Shown: positions 1-9,517 of the stretch, in pieces
How positions within the stretch are numbered: position 1 is the stretch's first letter
Layout of the letters: each line of letters opens with the position of its first letter
Source: Rhizobium mesoamericanum STM3625
GTDB taxonomy: Bacteria > Pseudomonadota > Alphaproteobacteria > Rhizobiales > Rhizobiaceae
Length of the DNA stretch: 64,000 nt
Direction: 5' to 3'
Assembly (NCBI RefSeq): GCF_000312665.1
Contig: NZ_HF536772.1
Location: forward strand, 1,782,753 to 1,846,752
Position numbers and translations under genes: made by a program
The notes under the pieces: generated by a model
Databases searched by the model: none
Told to the model about the DNA's origin: nothing
What the model saw: only the letters and a program-made list of their open reading frames with translations

Positions 1-1021
1 TGGAGCTGACGCCGAGGTCCTTGAGGATCTGCGCACCGAGACCAATCTCCAGCCATTCGCTTTCGCGGCTCTTGGCTTCCGCGTGGGATTCGCGGCCCTG
101 GCTGCGCGTCTTGCGGCCGTTGTCGTAATGGCCCACACCGACGGAGCCTTCGCGGAGATACACAATTATGCCGCGGCCCTCCTCGGCGATCTTCTGCATG
201 TAGTGGTCGACCGGGCTGCGTTTCCCAAAGAGGTCCTCCGCGACGTTTTCCGGGTGCAGGCGGACGGGAATGTCAATGCCATCGCGAATGTCGCCAAAGA
301 CGACGGCGAGGTGCTGCATTGGATCCCAGGGGAGAGAGTAGGTATGGGCCTTGGCCTTGCCAAAAGGCGTTTCGATTTCGAAGCTGGCTCCGAGTTCGAT
401 CAAGGTTTCCTTACGCTGGCGATAGGCGATGAGATCGGCGACTGAGACGAGCTTCAGCCCGTGTTTTGCCGCAAAGTCGACTACCTGCGGGCCACGCGTA
501 ACGGTGCCGTCGTCATTGACCAGCTCGCAGATCACGCCGACTGGTGGCAGCCCGGCAAGCTTGCAGAGATCAACGGCGGCTTCCGTATGGCCGGAGCGCA
601 TCAGCACGCCGCCCTCGCGGGCGACGAGAGGGAAGATGTGGCCAGGACGGACGAAATCTGCCGGGCCGACATTGGGGTTCGCCAGATTGCGAACAGTCAG
701 CGTGCGATCATCGGCGGAAATGCCCGTCGTTGTGCCATGTTTGAAATCGACGGAAACGGTGAAGGCGGTCGTATGGGCCGAATCGTTTTCGGCAACCATC
801 GCATTCAGGTTGAGCCGGCGGGCCTCATCCTTCGGCATCGGCGTGCAGACGATGCCGGAGGTATGACGCACGATAAACGCCATCTTCTCCGCGGTGCAGT
901 GAACAGCCGCAACGATAAGGTCGCCTTCGTTCTCGCGGTCGTCGTCATCCATCACCACGACGATTTCGCCGGCCTCGAAGGCTCGGATTGCATCGACGAC
1001 GCGCTTTTGATCGTAAGGCAT
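1..1021 (-). CDS. ribB: 3,4-dihydroxy-2-butanone 4-phosphate synthase with GTP cyclohydrolase II-like C-terminus (partial)
   Basis: Riboflavin synthesis: converts ribulose 5-phosphate to DHBP plus formate. The ATG is at 1019-1021 and about 340 codons lie in the window; the 3' end runs off the left edge. The N-terminal half has the DHBP synthase acidic loop (MDDDDRENEGDL, about residues 25-36) and the GHTEAAVDL motif. The second half resembles GTP cyclohydrolase II (AEEGRGIIVYLREG, then GAQILKDLGV near the edge). However, the segment that should hold the three zinc cysteines reads RLHPENVAEDLFGK and has none, so only the DHBP synthase half is expected to be active. It lies 10 bp downstream of aroC on the same strand, probably in one transcript. 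Confidence 0.93.
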   Translation of the reverse strand, partial: MPYDQKRVVDAIRAFEAGEIVVVMDDDDRENEGDLIVAAVHCTAEKMAFIVRHTSGIVCTPMPKDEARRLNLNAMVAENDSAHTTAFTVSVDFKHGTTTGISADDRTLTVRNLANPNVGPADFVRPGHIFPLVAREGGVLMRSGHTEAAVDLCKLAGLPPVGVICELVNDDGTVTRGPQVVDFAAKHGLKLVSVADLIAYRQRKETLIELGASFEIETPFGKAKAHTYSLPWDPMQHLAVVFGDIRDGIDIPVRLHPENVAEDLFGKRSPVDHYMQKIAEEGRGIIVYLREGSVGVGHYDNGRKTRSQGRESHAEAKSRESEWLEIGLGAQILKDLGVSS

Positions 1022-1031
1022 GTCAGTGTTC

Positions 1032-2129
1032 CTATTTCAGTCGGCCGGTCTGGCCGCGGTCACGGAGATAGTGGTCGGCGATGGCGCAGGCGACCATTGC
1101 CTCGCCGATCGGCACGGCACGAATGCCGACGCACGGATCGTGCCGTCCCTTGGTGCGAATATCGACATTGTTGCCGTCGGCATCGATGGACTGACGCTCG
1201 GTCAGGATTGACGACGTCGGCTTGATAGCAAAACGCGCGATGACAGGCTGGCCGGTCGAGATACCGCCGAGAATGCCGCCGGCCTTGTTCGACAGGAACA
1301 AGGGCTTGCCGTCATTACCCATGCGCATCTCGTCTGCGTTTTCCTCGCCGGTGATCTCGGCGGCTTCGAAGCCGTTGCCGATTTCAACGCCCTTGACGGC
1401 GTTGATCGACATGAGCAGCGAGGCAATATCCTGGTCGAGCTTACCATAGATAGGGGCGCCGAGACCTGCCGGAACGCCTTCGGCTACCACCTCGACGACA
1501 GCGCCGATCGAAGAGCCGTTCTTGCGGATGCCATCGAGATATTCTTCCCACACGGGAACGATCGCGGCATCAGGCGCGAAAAACGGATTTTGGTCAACCT
1601 GATCCCAGTCCCAGTTCTGGCGGTTGATCTTGTGTTTGCCGATCTGCACCAGAGCGCCGCGTACCTTGACGCCCGGCACGACAAGGCGAGCAATGCCGCC
1701 GGCCGCAACGCGTGCTGCTGTTTCGCGAGCCGAGGAGCGGCCGCCGCCGCGGTAGTCGCGAATGCCGTACTTTACATCGTAGGTGTAGTCGGCATGACCA
1801 GGTCGGTACTGTCGTGCGATCTCGCCGTAATCCTTGGAGCGCTGGTCGGTGTTCTCGATCATCATCGAGATCGGCGTGCCAGTCGTGATCATCGTCTCGC
1901 CATCGGTGTCCGGCATGACGCCGGACAGAACCTTGACCAGATCGGCCTCGCGACGCTGCGTCACAAAGCGCGACTGGCCGGGCTTTCGCTTGTCGAGCCA
2001 GACCTGAATGTCATCGAGTTTGAAGCGCAGACCGGGGGGGCAGCCGTCGACGACGCAGCCGAGCGCCGGTCCGTGGCTCTCACCCCAGGTGGTTATGCGG
2101 AAGAGATGACCGAATGTATTGTGCGACAT
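1032..2129 (-). CDS. aroC: Chorismate synthase
   Basis: Last step of the shikimate pathway: 5-enolpyruvylshikimate 3-phosphate to chorismate, using reduced FMN. The protein has 365 residues, normal for the family. The N-terminus [20 protein letters not shown] is the classic AroC signature, [18 protein letters not shown] is the central FMN/substrate motif, and [13 protein letters not shown] lies near the C-terminus. I chose the ATG at 2129; an in-frame GTG at 2147 would add six residues, and no strong Shine-Dalgarno decides between them. ribB follows after 10 bp, giving an aroC-ribB pair. Confidence 0.97.
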   Translation of the reverse strand: MSHNTFGHLFRITTWGESHGPALGCVVDGCPPGLRFKLDDIQVWLDKRKPGQSRFVTQRREADLVKVLSGVMPDTDGETMITTGTPISMMIENTDQRSKDYGEIARQYRPGHADYTYDVKYGIRDYRGGGRSSARETAARVAAGGIARLVVPGVKVRGALVQIGKHKINRQNWDWDQVDQNPFFAPDAAIVPVWEEYLDGIRKNGSSIGAVVEVVAEGVPAGLGAPIYGKLDQDIASLLMSINAVKGVEIGNGFEAAEITGEENADEMRMGNDGKPLFLSNKAGGILGGISTGQPVIARFAIKPTSSILTERQSIDADGNNVDIRTKGRHDPCVGIRAVPIGEAMVACAIADHYLRDRGQTGRLK

Positions 2130-2290
2130 GTGTCCCGACCGGATCACGCCGACCGGTCATCACCGGTGGCGTCCTTCATCTAAAAATGCGCGACACTCAT
2201 AGGCCAAAAAAACGCAGCGGCAAAAGCCTTTCTTTGCTCGAAACCAACAACGAAAGGAAATCGTGTTTCCGCTCAGTGTAGATGATGGTG

Positions 2291-5200
2291 TCAGGAGGCG
2301 ATACGCCAGGAACTTCCTTCCGCCATTTGTGCGAAGTCCTCGAAAGAAAGCGGGGGGGAGAATGCGTAACCCTGCAGGAGGTCGCAGCCGAGTTCGTTGA
2401 GGAGGGCAGCATGCGCCGCCGTTTCGACGCCTTCCGCCACCGTTTCGACACCGAGTGAGCGGGCGATGTCGATAATCGAGCTGACAAGCGCGCGCTCCTG
2501 CGGCGAATTCATCGCCGGTTGAACCAGCTGTCGGTCGATCTTGAGCCGCTTCGGCTTCAGCTTGAGGAGGCTGACGATCGAGGTATGACCGGTGCCGAAA
2601 TCATCAATCTCGATGTCGATCCCAAGCGCCTTGATCCGATCGAGGTTATGAGCGGCCACATCCTCGCTCTCGTCAAGAAAGATAGACTCGACCAGTTCAA
2701 AGGAAAGCTCGCCGGGGCGGATCTGCAGGCCCCTCAATGATTCTGCGAGGGTTTCGTCATGCAGCCGTCGCGCCGAAACGTTGACCGAGATCTTCGGAAC
2801 GGAAATGCCCCTTGCCGCCCACCGCATCTTGTCCTTCAGCGCGGTGTCGAGAACGATGCGGTCAAGCGTTTGCACGACGTTGATCTCGTCGGCGATCTTC
2901 AGGAATTTGTCCGGCGTCAGCAGTCCCCGGGACGAATGCTGCCAGCGAACCAGGGCTTCGACGCCGATGAGTTGCATCGTGCGTGCTGAGAACTGCGGTT
3001 GATACCACGCGGTAAACTCCCCGTTCTCGATACCCGCAAGAATTTCGTCGGCTAGGCGCTTGTTGTTGATGATGTCGGCCTGGAGATTGTGATTGAAGAA
3101 TTCGTAGCGGTTCCGCCCCTGACTCTTGGCGCGGTAGAGAGCGATGTCGGCATTGATCAGCACCTTACGAGCATCGACGTGCACACCATTGGCAACCGCG
3201 ATCCCGATGGAGACGCCGCAACGGCAGGCAAAACCCTCGAAGTCGATCGGCTGGCGCATCTGCTCGATAATCCGGCCAGCAAGGGCAGACATATCCACAT
3301 CGCTGGCGTTTTGCGCCAGGATTACGAATTCATCGCCACCGATACGCGCGACGAGGTCGTCTCCGCGCAGGTTCCTCGACAGCACGCGCGACGCATGGAT
3401 CAGCATCGCATCGCCGGCTGCATGGCCGAGTGTGTCGTTGATCTCCTTGAACCTGTCGAGGTCGATGTGGAGGATTGCGAATTTCCGCCGCTCGTTCCGG
3501 CCGTCGAGCGTCAGCCTCTCAAGTGCCATATCAAGTTTTCGGCGGTTGGCGAGCGCCGTCAGTGGGTCGTGCAGCGAGTTGTGCTCGATGCGGTTCTTGG
3601 CAAGCTCAAGCTCGATATTCTTGGCGATCGCCTCGTCCTTGGCTGCCTTGAGCTGCGCGGTCATCAGCGCATCCTCGGTGACATCGAATGCAACGCCGAT
3701 GATCTTCTGGTGACCGCTCGGGGTCTGGTGAACCTTGCCCGTCGAGCGAACGTAGCGGATCGAGCCGTCCTTGGTCGGAACGCGACAGATCAGCGTATGA
3801 GTGTCACCGAGCTGTTTGAAATGGCGGGCACTTTCGAGGGCCAAGGTGCGATCTTCAGGCAGAATGCAGGAAAGCCAGACCGGTTCGGTCATGAAGCCAG
3901 CTCTGGGCGTTAGCCCGTAGAGCTCGTGCATTCGCTCGTCCCACATGGAGCCCTCGTCCCCGATCGTCGCTTCCCAGATTCCGCATTGATAGGAGTCGAG
4001 CGCCAGATCGAGCTTGCCGGAGAGCTCGGAAAGCTCGGCCTCGCGTCGTGACAGTTTGTCCAGCGCCATCTCCAACTCGGCATTCTTCACGTCGCTGACA
4101 TCCTTTGCCTTACGCAGGACTTCGGCCGCTTCCGCGTCGGCTGTGACGTCCCAGACGATGCCGATGGTCTTTTCGTCGCCTGCCGCGTCTGTGTAGAAGG
4201 AGCCGATGGAGCGCAGGTGTCGGACGGTGTCGCCTTCGGCTGCGACCCGGTATTGTGTTTCATAGGCGGAACCGGCGACGTGGTAGTTGAAAAAGTGTAC
4301 TTCCGCGATGTGCCGGTCTTCGGCGACGATCGTAGCCAGCCAGTCTTCCAGCGAATGACTGCCGTCTTCCGCGGGTTTGCCATGGAGTGCTGCGGCCCGG
4401 GCATCCCAGTACAGGGTGTGGCCGTGCTCATGCAGTTCCCATATGCCGATATTCGATGATTCCAATGCCAGATTGAGGCGCTGCGACAGCTTGACCAGCG
4501 TCGCCTCGCGTGCCCTGAGTTGCACAATATTGCGATTGCGCTCGCCGAACAGCAGGGTCGCAAAGAAGACCGGGATGATCGTGAGAAAGGCGGCAGCGGC
4601 GATGATCAGGCGAAGCGCTGACTGGTTCTCGGGAATGGCGTTCCAGCCCGCCTTCGGGACTGCCGCAATCTGCCAGCGCCCGCCGGCAAAAGCGACCTTT
4701 CGCGTTATCGATTGCTGTTCGGGCAGATCCCGTGCGCCGAAGAAGGGCGTGGCCGAGTCTGCCTTGGAGAGGTCGCGCACGGCGATCGAGAGGTGATCGA
4801 GGTGCGGATATTTCTCCTGATTCTCGCTGTTGCGCGCCGGCTGCAAGCCGGTATTCTGATAGAACATGTCCGCGTCGATCGTGACTTCGACTGCGCCCCA
4901 GACCCGACGTTGCCCATTTTCTTTTACGAAAACGGGAAAGAAGATCGCGAACGCCTCCGCGCCATCGCCTGCAGCGATCGGTCCATAGAAGCGCGCCTGC
5001 TGGTCGCCCGTGGTGCGCATCACCAACTGACGCGGGGCAAGAATCTCGCGAACGTCTTTCCCGATTCGTCCTTTCCCGGCCTGTGGCGGATAGACGGCGC
5101 CGACGATGAAATCCGGTGCGACGGCAATATTCAGGAAGTGGGGGTTCTGGATGAGCAGCCAGTTGATCTGCCGCTCCATCTCCTCGGCATTCACGCTCGA

Positions 5201-5476
5201 ATTGACCGCCACCATGTTGGCCAGGTCGCGGACGACGGTGATGTCCATGTTGATCTGCGCGATCATCCGCGCCCGGATCAAACTGACTTCGTTTTCTGTT
5301 CGAATCGTCAGTTCACGCCGATGAGCGGCAGTATTGGCGCGGTCCAGCCCGAGGCCGACGATGACCACAGCAATTGCAACAAGCCCGGAAATCAGGAAGG
5401 CGAGACGGGTATTCCTGAAGACGCGCCGCAATGTGTTGCTGTCTTTAAGGCGGAATAGCAAAACCCAGTCTCCCAT
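2291..5476 (-). CDS. Membrane sensor diguanylate cyclase/phosphodiesterase (CHASE-like, PAS, PAS, GGDEF, EAL)
   Basis: Bifunctional c-di-GMP enzyme of 1061 residues. Transmembrane segments at about 24-44 and 287-309 enclose a periplasmic CHASE-like sensor region. Two PAS domains follow (about 335-450 and 485-605), then GGDEF (about 630-795) and EAL (about 805-1050). The cyclase looks active: GGDEF is intact at 713-717 and an RxxD product-inhibition site (RGDD) sits five residues before it. The EAL half also looks active: EAL at 840-842, plus ELVE, DDFGTG, KIDR, EGVET and QGY. The net direction cannot be read from sequence. It is monocistronic in appearance, with a 161-bp gap before aroC. The ligand is unknown. 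Confidence 0.93.
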   Translation of the reverse strand: MGDWVLLFRLKDSNTLRRVFRNTRLAFLISGLVAIAVVIVGLGLDRANTAAHRRELTIRTENEVSLIRARMIAQINMDITVVRDLANMVAVNSSVNAEEMERQINWLLIQNPHFLNIAVAPDFIVGAVYPPQAGKGRIGKDVREILAPRQLVMRTTGDQQARFYGPIAAGDGAEAFAIFFPVFVKENGQRRVWGAVEVTIDADMFYQNTGLQPARNSENQEKYPHLDHLSIAVRDLSKADSATPFFGARDLPEQQSITRKVAFAGGRWQIAAVPKAGWNAIPENQSALRLIIAAAAFLTIIPVFFATLLFGERNRNIVQLRAREATLVKLSQRLNLALESSNIGIWELHEHGHTLYWDARAAALHGKPAEDGSHSLEDWLATIVAEDRHIAEVHFFNYHVAGSAYETQYRVAAEGDTVRHLRSIGSFYTDAAGDEKTIGIVWDVTADAEAAEVLRKAKDVSDVKNAELEMALDKLSRREAELSELSGKLDLALDSYQCGIWEATIGDEGSMWDERMHELYGLTPRAGFMTEPVWLSCILPEDRTLALESARHFKQLGDTHTLICRVPTKDGSIRYVRSTGKVHQTPSGHQKIIGVAFDVTEDALMTAQLKAAKDEAIAKNIELELAKNRIEHNSLHDPLTALANRRKLDMALERLTLDGRNERRKFAILHIDLDRFKEINDTLGHAAGDAMLIHASRVLSRNLRGDDLVARIGGDEFVILAQNASDVDMSALAGRIIEQMRQPIDFEGFACRCGVSIGIAVANGVHVDARKVLINADIALYRAKSQGRNRYEFFNHNLQADIINNKRLADEILAGIENGEFTAWYQPQFSARTMQLIGVEALVRWQHSSRGLLTPDKFLKIADEINVVQTLDRIVLDTALKDKMRWAARGISVPKISVNVSARRLHDETLAESLRGLQIRPGELSFELVESIFLDESEDVAAHNLDRIKALGIDIEIDDFGTGHTSIVSLLKLKPKRLKIDRQLVQPAMNSPQERALVSSIIDIARSLGVETVAEGVETAAHAALLNELGCDLLQGYAFSPPLSFEDFAQMAEGSSWRIAS

Positions 5477-5705
5477 GTTCGGGGCGACTGTAGATAGAAG
5501 CAGTTAATTTACGATTGCCCGCCAATACCTCTGCCAAACATCGAAACGTACTTGAAATGCAATTAGCGAAGCGATGCCGTTATTGTTAAAATACTCTTCA
5601 CCAATTTGGCGTGCCAGGTCATTCTTCAGGGCAAATTTCGCCATATTCGGGAGGTTATCTGTACGCAGTTGGATTATCGAGTCGTGTTTTCGAGGAATTG
5701 TTGTC

Positions 5706-5966
5706 ATGCGCTTCGTAGTAGCTACGCTTATGGCCACTGCTAGTTTCTTGTCGCCGATCAGCGGATTTGCAGAGAGCGCGGACGTCGAGGCGACGATCAA
5801 GAAGGTCGATATGACCAACCTTAGCCTCACGCTAGATGACGGAAAGACCTACCAGGCACCGGAAGAATTCAATTTCGAGGGACTGAAGGCGGGCGTGAAG
5901 GTTATCGTCTTCTACACCGAGGTGGATGGAAAACGCGTCATCAACGATCTCGATATCGTCCAATAG
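5706..5966 (+). CDS. DUF1344 family small secreted protein
   Basis: 86 residues. An N-terminal signal peptide (about residues 1-22, cut after GFA) is followed by a short mature domain beginning ESADVEATIKKVDM, rich in beta strands and typical of DUF1344, a small periplasmic OB-like family common in Rhizobiales. The ATG at 5706 has GAGGAA 8 bases upstream. Longer in-frame starts upstream add sequence with no family resemblance. It is convergent with the histidine phosphatase gene, the stop codons being 6 bp apart. Function unknown. Confidence 0.8.
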   Translation: MRFVVATLMATASFLSPISGFAESADVEATIKKVDMTNLSLTLDDGKTYQAPEEFNFEGLKAGVKVIVFYTEVDGKRVINDLDIVQ

Positions 5967-5972
5967 TGAGGC

Positions 5973-6563
5973 CTAGACCCAGCCGATCAGTCCATTGTCC
6001 CGATTGACCTTCAGAATGCGGTCCTGTGGAATTTCACCTTCGGCGGCCTCGTCCTTGGGCCAGGAGGCAATTGTTCTGAAAAGCGCGCGGATGACCCCGC
6101 CGTGCGTGACGCAAACCGTGGGTTTGTCGACAGAATTCAGCCAAGATCCCACGCGCCACGACATTATTTCATAGCTTTCCGCGTCATCCCCCGGCGGGAT
6201 GAAATCCCATTTGTTGAGGTTGCGTTCGGTGACGCGGTCGCTGGCTGTGACCTTCAATTCCTTGATGGTGAAGCCTTCCCAATCACCGAAGGAAACTTCG
6301 ACCAGGCGCTCGTCGGTTCGATAATCTTTCGATGGCAGACCCATCGCCTCGCGCATGATTTCCATCGTGGCGCGGGTGCGCGCCAGCGGGCTTGCGACGA
6401 ATTCGAAAGGGATTGCTTCGATCTTTAGGATTTCTTTAAGATCGATGCCGTTCTGCCAAGCCTGGGCTCTGCCGACGGCATTGAGCGGAATGTCCTTCTG
6501 GCCTTGCAGGCGACGTTCTGCGTTCCAGTCGGTCTGGCCGTGTCTGACGACGTAGATAAGCAA
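5973..6563 (-). CDS. Histidine phosphatase family protein (phosphoglycerate mutase-like)
   Basis: 196 residues. It begins LIYVVRHGQTDWN, the RHG motif carrying the phospho-accepting histidine, and has the second catalytic histidine in CVTHGGVIRALF. This is the branch-1 histidine phosphatase fold; the substrate cannot be told and could be a sugar phosphate or nucleotide. I chose a TTG start at 6561-6563 because GGAG lies 7 bases before it and the conserved domain begins at the next codons; a longer reading from 6626 adds 21 unconserved residues. It lies 83 bp downstream of fabI on the same strand. Confidence 0.88.
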   Translation of the reverse strand: MLIYVVRHGQTDWNAERRLQGQKDIPLNAVGRAQAWQNGIDLKEILKIEAIPFEFVASPLARTRATMEIMREAMGLPSKDYRTDERLVEVSFGDWEGFTIKELKVTASDRVTERNLNKWDFIPPGDDAESYEIMSWRVGSWLNSVDKPTVCVTHGGVIRALFRTIASWPKDEAAEGEIPQDRILKVNRDNGLIGWV

Positions 6564-6646
6564 TGATCGGCTCCGTTTAGGGCACGCAACCCTTAGTCGC
6601 TGTCGCGAGGAAAGGGTCGCGAGCACGACGCAGCAAAGGAGTGCGA

Positions 6647-7465
6647 TCAGTCCTTTATGACGGAAATGTCGGGCGCGTCTACCGCCTTCATACCGATGAC
6701 GTGGTAACCGCTATCAGCGTGGTGGACTTCGCCCGTAACCGAACGCGAGAGGTCCGAGAGCAGGTACAGGCCGACGTCGCCGACCTCTTCGATCGTCACC
6801 GTCCGACGCAGCGGCGCATTGTATTCGTTCCATTTCAGAATGTAGCGGAAATCACCGATGCCAGACGCTGCAAGCGTCTTGATCGGGCCGGCAGACACGG
6901 CGTTGACACGAATGTTCTTCGGCCCGAGGTCGACAGCCAGGTATTTGACGCTGGCTTCGAGTGCGGCCTTGGCAACGCCCATGACATTGTAGTTTGGCAT
7001 GACCTTTTCGGCGCCATAATATGTAAGCGTCAGCATCGAGCCGCCCTCTGTCATTAGCTTCTCGGCGCGACGTGCAACCGAGGTGAAGGAATAGACGGAG
7101 ATCTGCATCGTCTTGGCGAAGTTGTCGGCCGACGTATCAACATAACGGCCAGTCAGCTCGTCTTTGTCCGAGAAACCGATCGCGTGAACGATGAAGTCGA
7201 TCTTGCCCCACAGCTTTTCGACGTGCTCGAAAACGGCATCGATGGTCGACTCGTCGCTGACGTCGCAATGTCCGGCAAGAACGCCGTTTACTTCTGCAAC
7301 CAGGGGCTCCACGCGCTTTTTCAGCGCATCGCCTTGGTAGGTAAATGCGATTTCGCCGCCCTGTGCATGAATAGCCTTGGCAATACCCCATGCAATCGAA
7401 CGATTGTTGGCAACGCCCATGATGACGCCGCGCTTGCCTGACATGAGGCCTGTTGCCTGAGCCAT
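6647..7465 (-). CDS. fabI: Enoyl-[acyl-carrier-protein] reductase (NADH)
   Basis: Catalyses the last reduction of each fatty-acid elongation cycle. 272 residues. The N-terminal nucleotide-binding motif reads GVANNRSIAWGIA, and the catalytic Tyr-x6-Lys lies in YYGAEKVMPNYNVMGVAKAA, matching E. coli FabI Tyr156/Lys163. It ends in a conserved SGYHVIGM segment. The ATG at 7465 has a strong Shine-Dalgarno (AGGGGGCG); the longer open frame to 7546 is untranslated leader. The gene lies between the dnaJ-like gene and the histidine phosphatase gene, all on minus. Confidence 0.97.
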   Translation of the reverse strand: MAQATGLMSGKRGVIMGVANNRSIAWGIAKAIHAQGGEIAFTYQGDALKKRVEPLVAEVNGVLAGHCDVSDESTIDAVFEHVEKLWGKIDFIVHAIGFSDKDELTGRYVDTSADNFAKTMQISVYSFTSVARRAEKLMTEGGSMLTLTYYGAEKVMPNYNVMGVAKAALEASVKYLAVDLGPKNIRVNAVSAGPIKTLAASGIGDFRYILKWNEYNAPLRRTVTIEEVGDVGLYLLSDLSRSVTGEVHHADSGYHVIGMKAVDAPDISVIKD

Positions 7466-7588
7466 ATTTCGCCCCCTAAAGAATTCTGATCGGTCCTGCC
7501 TATGGCATAGGCTGCTAATCGGTTCAAGATTGGCAGCAATCATCAACTGTTAGGGATCGTAACAAAGGGTGCGTATGCCACCAAAATT

Positions 7589-8758
7589 TCACAAAAACAG
7601 CCCGTTCTTCATGCTTCGCATCAGATCAGTGACTTTGTCGTCGGGTTTTTCCCACAACATAATGCGCAGCTCGACAACGAGATCGCCCTTGCCGCCCTCA
7701 ACGTTTGCTAGGCCCTCACCGGGAACGCGGATTGTCTTGTCGGAGCCAGACCAGGCCGGAACCGTCACGGTGAGGGGACCATTGGGGCCGTCGATGCGCG
7801 CCTCGCTTCCCAGTACGGCATTTTCAATCGTCACCGGCAAGACCACATGGAGATCGAAACCGTTGACCGTAAACCGTTCATCGGAAGCAATGTGGATGTT
7901 GATGACGGCGTCGCCGCGCTGCATACCGTTGAGTTTGTGTCCCTGGCCCTTGAGACGTAGCTGATGGCCTTCCGTCGTACCGGCAACCAGCGCGAATCCG
8001 GCGTCGCGACCTTCGCCGAGGTCGACTGTGACCCAGCTGCCCTTGATGACCTCGTCGACGGTGACTGTTTTTGTCACGAATTGATCCGGCGCTTTTTCAG
8101 GCGCGGCAGCGCTGCTGCCGCCGGTAAAACGGCGAACGAGCGAGGTTAGCAAGCTAAGTGGCTGCATGATCGCAGAAGCCTGAACGGCGGCCTCCTCGGC
8201 GGCCTGCTGTTGTTCGGCCTCCGCCTTGGCGGCATCTGGCTGTTTGTCCGCGGTTCCGGCCTCCGCTTCCGGCCGCTTCGCAGCGGCGGTAAAGCCCTGG
8301 GCGCGTCCGCCACCGGCCGCAGTGCGCGCCTGCGTGCCGAATATGCGTTCGATCATTTCTTCCGGCGGTTCGGCCGCACCGGTCTTTTGCTGCTTGGCGG
8401 CATCGGCCGCAGCTTTTTGCGTGGCGGCGCGCGCCAGCTCTTCCATCACGCGCTCGGCATTGGCCTGTGCTGCCTTGGCACGCGCGGCCGCCTCGCGCGC
8501 TGCCTGGCGCTGCTGCAGGATCGTGCCTTCGTTGGCCTTGGCTTCGGCCATGCGGGCTGCATTGTCGAAGAGGCTCCGTTTCTTCGGATCCTTCAACGTT
8601 TCATAGGCGCGTCCGATCTCGGCAAAGCGTGCGCTCGCCGTCGGGTCGCCCTGGTTATGATCAGGGTGAACCGCCTTGGCCATGTTGCGCCAGGCTGCTT
8701 TGATCTCGTCCTGGCCCGCATCCCGCTTGACGCCCAAAATCTTATAAGGATCGCGCAT
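7589..8758 (-). CDS. DnaJ-domain co-chaperone (CbpA/type-II-like, no zinc finger)
   Basis: 389 residues. The J domain (about 1-70) begins MRDPYKILGVKRDAG and carries the HPD tripeptide that stimulates DnaK ATPase. An unusually long low-complexity segment rich in Ala, Glu, Lys and Gln (about 75-215) replaces the usual Gly/Phe linker, and there is no cysteine-rich zinc finger. The last part (about 235-385) is the DnaJ C-terminal peptide-binding domain (GDLVVELRIMLWEKPDD). It is probably an accessory partner rather than the main DnaJ. It lies 123 bp upstream of fabI. Confidence 0.9.
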   Translation of the reverse strand: MRDPYKILGVKRDAGQDEIKAAWRNMAKAVHPDHNQGDPTASARFAEIGRAYETLKDPKKRSLFDNAARMAEAKANEGTILQQRQAAREAAARAKAAQANAERVMEELARAATQKAAADAAKQQKTGAAEPPEEMIERIFGTQARTAAGGGRAQGFTAAAKRPEAEAGTADKQPDAAKAEAEQQQAAEEAAVQASAIMQPLSLLTSLVRRFTGGSSAAAPEKAPDQFVTKTVTVDEVIKGSWVTVDLGEGRDAGFALVAGTTEGHQLRLKGQGHKLNGMQRGDAVINIHIASDERFTVNGFDLHVVLPVTIENAVLGSEARIDGPNGPLTVTVPAWSGSDKTIRVPGEGLANVEGGKGDLVVELRIMLWEKPDDKVTDLMRSMKNGLFL

Positions 8759-8992
8759 GTTCCAAACCGCCGGAGTTCCGATGCGGTGTGCCTGTCCTCT
8801 GCCCTAGCACCCCGAAGCCTCTCATTTGGCACCCGGAAGAAACCGAGCGCACTTGAGGGCGGATTGTGGGGAGAAGTTGCTAATCAGTTCTTATTCCACG
8901 TGGGAGACGTCTCGCTTTTGCGCCGAATGGTTAGCCTTTTGCTAAACATCAAAGGCGAGCGGAGCGCGCCTTAAGCGTGCACCGTGTGGCAC

Positions 8993-9451
8993 TCAGCTTT
9001 CCGGCTGGAAACTCATGAGTTGCCAGTTGCCACCGCCGACGAGACAGGTCTTGCCGTAGAATTTTGCGATGCCGACATAGGAATGCCGCGTCGTGCGGAA
9101 CTGGCGGCAGACCTGGCCGGAATCCGTATTCTCGACGATCGTATCGATGATGCCGGCACTGCCGGTTGATGCGTTAGCCCAGGGAAGGGGGCGGCCCTCC
9201 AGCCGTTGGATGTCCGCGGAGGTTACTGCGTTGCCGACGGTCATTTCGTCGGAAATCGAGTCGCTCGTCGGCGCGGGCTGCGGCACCGTGCCGGTCGCAA
9301 CCGAGCGATCGACCTTGGAGCTGCTGAAGAGGTCCAAACCGCTGGAAATGCAGCCGGAGAGCGAGAGCACCGCCGTGCCGACAATGCAGAAGGCCGCACT
9401 GCGACGCAGCGGACCCTTTGTATGACGATCTGACTTTGCTATGACTTCCAC
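8993..9451 (-). CDS. Putative outer-membrane lipoprotein, RT0821/Lpp0805-like surface protein
   Basis: 152 residues. A lipobox (LSGC, Cys34) follows a positively charged stretch and hydrophobic segment. The C-terminal half (VCRQFRTTRHSYVGIAKFYG, then NWQL) resembles the small 17-kDa-antigen-like surface proteins of rhizobia, with paired cysteines. The start is a GTG at 9449-9451 with AGGACGCAGG just upstream; no in-frame ATG exists before the lipobox. It is divergent from pdxH, with a 66-bp shared promoter region. Function unknown. Confidence 0.72.
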   Translation of the reverse strand: MEVIAKSDRHTKGPLRRSAAFCIVGTAVLSLSGCISSGLDLFSSSKVDRSVATGTVPQPAPTSDSISDEMTVGNAVTSADIQRLEGRPLPWANASTGSAGIIDTIVENTDSGQVCRQFRTTRHSYVGIAKFYGKTCLVGGGNWQLMSFQPES

Positions 9452-9517
9452 CCTGCGTCCTGTCCAGTAGCCAACGGCTGGGCAAATTTCGAATAAACCC
9501 GGGGCATTTGAGCTAAT

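Noticed and set aside
5504..5830. Minus-strand ORF with a signal-peptide-like start (MRLRLVISTFLIVASTSALS)
   Set aside because: It overlaps the plus-strand DUF1344 gene, which has a good ribosome-binding site and family resemblance; the hydrophobic start is the complement of that coding region.
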